NCBI RefSeq assembly: GCF_024398035.1
Contig: NZ_CP073748.1
Coordinates: 3,091,001 to 3,155,000, forward strand
Direction: 5' to 3'
From: Kordiimonas sp. SCSIO 12603
GTDB taxonomy: Bacteria; Pseudomonadota; Alphaproteobacteria; Sphingomonadales; Kordiimonadaceae
Length of the DNA: 64,000 nt
The translations under genes and the position numbers were made by a program. How positions within the stretch are numbered: the stretch's first letter is position 1; each line of letters starts with the position of its first letter. The notes under the pieces are model-generated. The model was given only the letters and a program-made list of their open reading frames with translations. It was not told the DNA's origin and did not search any database. Positions 62,050 through 64,000 of the stretch are shown here, piece by piece.

Positions 62050-63006
62050 ATGGATGTTTTTAGCGACATTTTAGATTTAGTAAAATTTCAAGGTTGTCTC
62101 TATTTCACTACCTGTTTCACCAATACTTGGGGTGTTGAAGTACCAACTTTTAAAAAGGTCGCTCGATTTCACTATATTGAAGAAGGCGAGTGCTGGGTAA
62201 GCGTCGGTGGAGCTGAACCTGTACAGTTACTCCCGGGTGACTTTATTATCATTCCAAACGGCAGCATGCACCTCCTGAGGAATCATCCTTCTTCAAAGGT
62301 TTACCCTCTCACAGAGGTCCTTGAAGACGGTAGTTTCGATGAAACAGGTAGGTTAACTTACAGTAACACCTCAAGTGCCAGCTCACCTCAACCTGCTACC
62401 CGATTAATTTGTGGTCATCTTGAATTTGATGATGGGTATGACCATCCCCTTTTTGCGCAGCTGCCATCTTTCATTCTTATAAAAGGCAAGGAAGCCAAAA
62501 ACTTTTCCTGGTTTGATCAGGCACTGAAAATGATGACGCTTGAGACAAATACAAAACGCCCCGGTCATGACGCTATTGAAAAAAGGCTTTCGGAGATCTT
62601 ATTTCTTCATGCTATCAGAGTTTGGATTGAAACTTCTGGCGGGCCAAAGGGATTTGCAGCAGCTGTTCTCAACCCACAGATTGGACGCAGCCTAAGCGCC
62701 GTTCATAACAACCCCGAACAGAAATGGACGGTTGAGAGCATGGCACATCAGGCAGGTATGTCACGCACTGTATTTTCATGCCGCTTTTCGGAGATTATGG
62801 GCCTCACCCCTATGCAATATTTAACACAGTGGCGGGTCTTAAAAGCACAGAGATTACTCGCAGAAAACAACGTTTCAGTTGAATGGGTTGCTGCCAAAGT
62901 CGGTTACGAGTCTGTAGCGGCCTTCAGCAGAGTGTTCAAACGCTATACAGGCAAAGGCCCAGGAGCTCATAGAAAAGCAGCCAAAGAAGTTGAAGCCGCA
63001 GCTTAA
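62050..63006 (+). CDS. AraC-family transcriptional regulator
   Basis: 318 residues with an N-terminal cupin domain (AraC_binding_2; about 20-180, with LLPGDFIIIPNGSMH) and two C-terminal HTH motifs: KWTVESMAHQAGMSRTVFSCRFSEIMG and VSVEWVAAKVGYESVAAFSRVFKRYTGKGP. Cupin-type AraC proteins often bind small organic ligands. It is divergent from the MAPEG gene, a probable target. Confidence 0.93.
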   Translation: MDVFSDILDLVKFQGCLYFTTCFTNTWGVEVPTFKKVARFHYIEEGECWVSVGGAEPVQLLPGDFIIIPNGSMHLLRNHPSSKVYPLTEVLEDGSFDETGRLTYSNTSSASSPQPATRLICGHLEFDDGYDHPLFAQLPSFILIKGKEAKNFSWFDQALKMMTLETNTKRPGHDAIEKRLSEILFLHAIRVWIETSGGPKGFAAAVLNPQIGRSLSAVHNNPEQKWTVESMAHQAGMSRTVFSCRFSEIMGLTPMQYLTQWRVLKAQRLLAENNVSVEWVAAKVGYESVAAFSRVFKRYTGKGPGAHRKAAKEVEAAA

Positions 63007-63458
63007 TGAGATTGTGCTTCACAATACTGTTTAACGGCATCCATATCAGCACATACAGCTTTCCGAACCATACCCTTCATCAATGGGTTAAGAATTTTTG
63101 GGATTAATCGGTATGCCCGAGCTTCCATAACCATCACCAGCTTCGTGTGGTTACCCTCTTCCCGTTTTACCGTTTCAACAGTAAAAATCGTATCCCATAT
63201 TGTACCATGGCTATCAGCAACCGCACGAAAATGGTCATTTTCTGAATATTCACGCACTTCAATTTCGGTAGATGCTTCACCACCATTCATTTCGCGCGTT
63301 TCAATAAACCGGGTGCCGGTTCCCACTTTTTGTTCAGTTAAAAACTCTACATTTTTGATATGCGGAATCGCCTGCGAGAAATTCCTGATATCAGAAATAC
63401 AGGAAAACACAGTTTCTATTGGCGCATCAATATAGCGAACTATAGTGGTTTTTGTCAT
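63003..63458 (-). CDS. SRPBCC-family (polyketide cyclase/START-like) protein
   Basis: 151 residues of a helix-grip fold: VRYIDAPIETVFSCISDIRNFSQAIP near the start, and EGNHTKLVMVMEARAYRLIPKILNPLMKG near the end, a pattern of the polyketide_cyc2 group. Such proteins bind hydrophobic ligands or act as cyclases. It converges with the AraC gene (4-bp overlap). Confidence 0.85.
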   Translation of the reverse strand: MTKTTIVRYIDAPIETVFSCISDIRNFSQAIPHIKNVEFLTEQKVGTGTRFIETREMNGGEASTEIEVREYSENDHFRAVADSHGTIWDTIFTVETVKREEGNHTKLVMVMEARAYRLIPKILNPLMKGMVRKAVCADMDAVKQYCEAQSH

Positions 63459-63624
63459 ACCTTACCCCAGTCTACGGTAACAAAAACCATAATAAGGGCG
63501 TGCCCCATTGTAAAGCTTCAGAACTTCACAACAAAGACCTCTTGAAACATAAGCGACATTTCATACGTAAGTAACTCACAACAATAAACTATCTACATAT
63601 AATAAACGACAGAGAGGATATCTT

Positions 63625-64000
63625 ATGGGAAGAATTGGAAAGTTGGCTTTGCTAGCAGCAAGTAGCCTTGCATTAACTTTATCTCCCGTGGCAACTAAGG
63701 CATACTCAGCCGAAGAAGGAACGGCTATTCAGGCAACTAATCCCCCGCTCAACAAAATCATTCAAACCATCACGAATAACAACAACTTCCACGGCACAAT
63801 TCTAGTCGCAGACAACGGAAAAATCACCCATAAGGCTGGATACGGCTTTGCGAACATGGAATGGGAAATCCCCAATTCTAGTGACAGCAATTTCTATATT
63901 GCTTCCCTTTCCAAAAGTATTGTCGCAGCCCTAATGGTAAAAATGGCCGAGGCAGGAGAGCTAAAACTCGATGATACTATCACAGATCATTTGCCAGGTT
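63625..64000 (+). CDS. Secreted beta-lactamase-family serine hydrolase (cut by the right edge)
   Basis: I translated from the ATG at 63625, preceded by AGAGAGGA. The first 125 codons are visible. The N-terminus is a signal peptide (GKLALLAASSLALTLSPVATKAYS, recognised by its hydrophobic core and Ala-x-Ala-like end). Residues 40-100 have the start of a class C beta-lactamase-like / DD-peptidase fold, with the active-site SxxK motif S94-L-S-K97 within FYIASLSKS. It may be a penicillin-binding protein, esterase or lactamase; the rest is missing. Confidence 0.85.
   Translation, partial: MGRIGKLALLAASSLALTLSPVATKAYSAEEGTAIQATNPPLNKIIQTITNNNNFHGTILVADNGKITHKAGYGFANMEWEIPNSSDSNFYIASLSKSIVAALMVKMAEAGELKLDDTITDHLPG

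Overview
The window is about 64 kb of a moderate-GC (by eye mid-40s %) chromosome from an alphaproteobacterium, probably marine and heterotrophic. The gene order of the division and cell-wall (dcw) cluster, the RimB-RimK fusion, the amgK-type kinase and the family mix fit Alphaproteobacteria. Kordiimonadales or a near relative is my best guess, but the genus cannot be fixed from this sequence. There are no tRNAs, 16S/23S genes, insertion sequences, prophage genes or CRISPR arrays. Gene density is high, with one gene-free stretch above 300 bp (13253-13644).

Region 1 (1-13.4 kb, all minus strand) is an almost uninterrupted dcw operon read from mraZ at 13252: mraZ, rsmH, ftsL, ftsI, murE, murF, mraY, murD, ftsW, murG, murC, murB (cut by the left edge). 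Most genes overlap by a few bases or are separated by less than 20 bp, and several use GTG or TTG starts. Upstream of mraZ lies a run of TGGG boxes that are probably MraZ operators.

Region 2 (13.5-25.8 kb) has a secreted metzincin-like metalloprotease, the RNase P RNA gene (rnpB) with a recognisable promoter, a small lipoprotein, a TetR regulator divergent from an RND efflux pair with two palindromic operator copies, and an operon djlA-like / EamA transporter / N-acetylmuramoyl-L-alanine amidase / TPR-like protein.

Region 3 (25.9-40.3 kb) holds tandem FabH-like ketoacyl synthases, a diguanylate cyclase, a BlaI-type repressor with an unusual M56 (BlaR1-like) membrane protease carrying eight 34-35-residue repeats, a membrane dipeptidase, a RimB-RimK fusion, a Baeyer-Villiger-type flavin monooxygenase, a VOC protein, a solitary substrate-binding-like protein and several small hypotheticals.

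Region 4 (40.4-50.9 kb) has a 5-oxoprolinase/hydantoinase, a cytochrome P450 and a GMC oxidoreductase in one direction, a DUF423 protein, then a PepSY / OmpR-type regulator / histidine kinase operon and a universal stress protein.

Region 5 (50.9-64 kb) is a mosaic: amidohydrolase, glycosyltransferase, AmgK-like sugar kinase, MarR plus enoyl-CoA hydratase with a clear operator, TetR, a Vat-like (streptogramin) acetyltransferase preceded by a possible leader ORF and attenuating hairpin, a possible structured small RNA, a patatin lipase, a phytanoyl-CoA dioxygenase-like protein, a TrmB-like methyltransferase, a hemolysin III protein, a YdcZ-type transporter, a methyltransferase, a MAPEG protein, an AraC regulator, an SRPBCC protein and the start of a serine hydrolase cut by the right edge.

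The most notable items are the M56 protease with its repeat domain and twin operators, the leader-ORF architecture in front of the Vat-like gene, the TGGG array before mraZ, and the candidate RNA at about 56838-57024.
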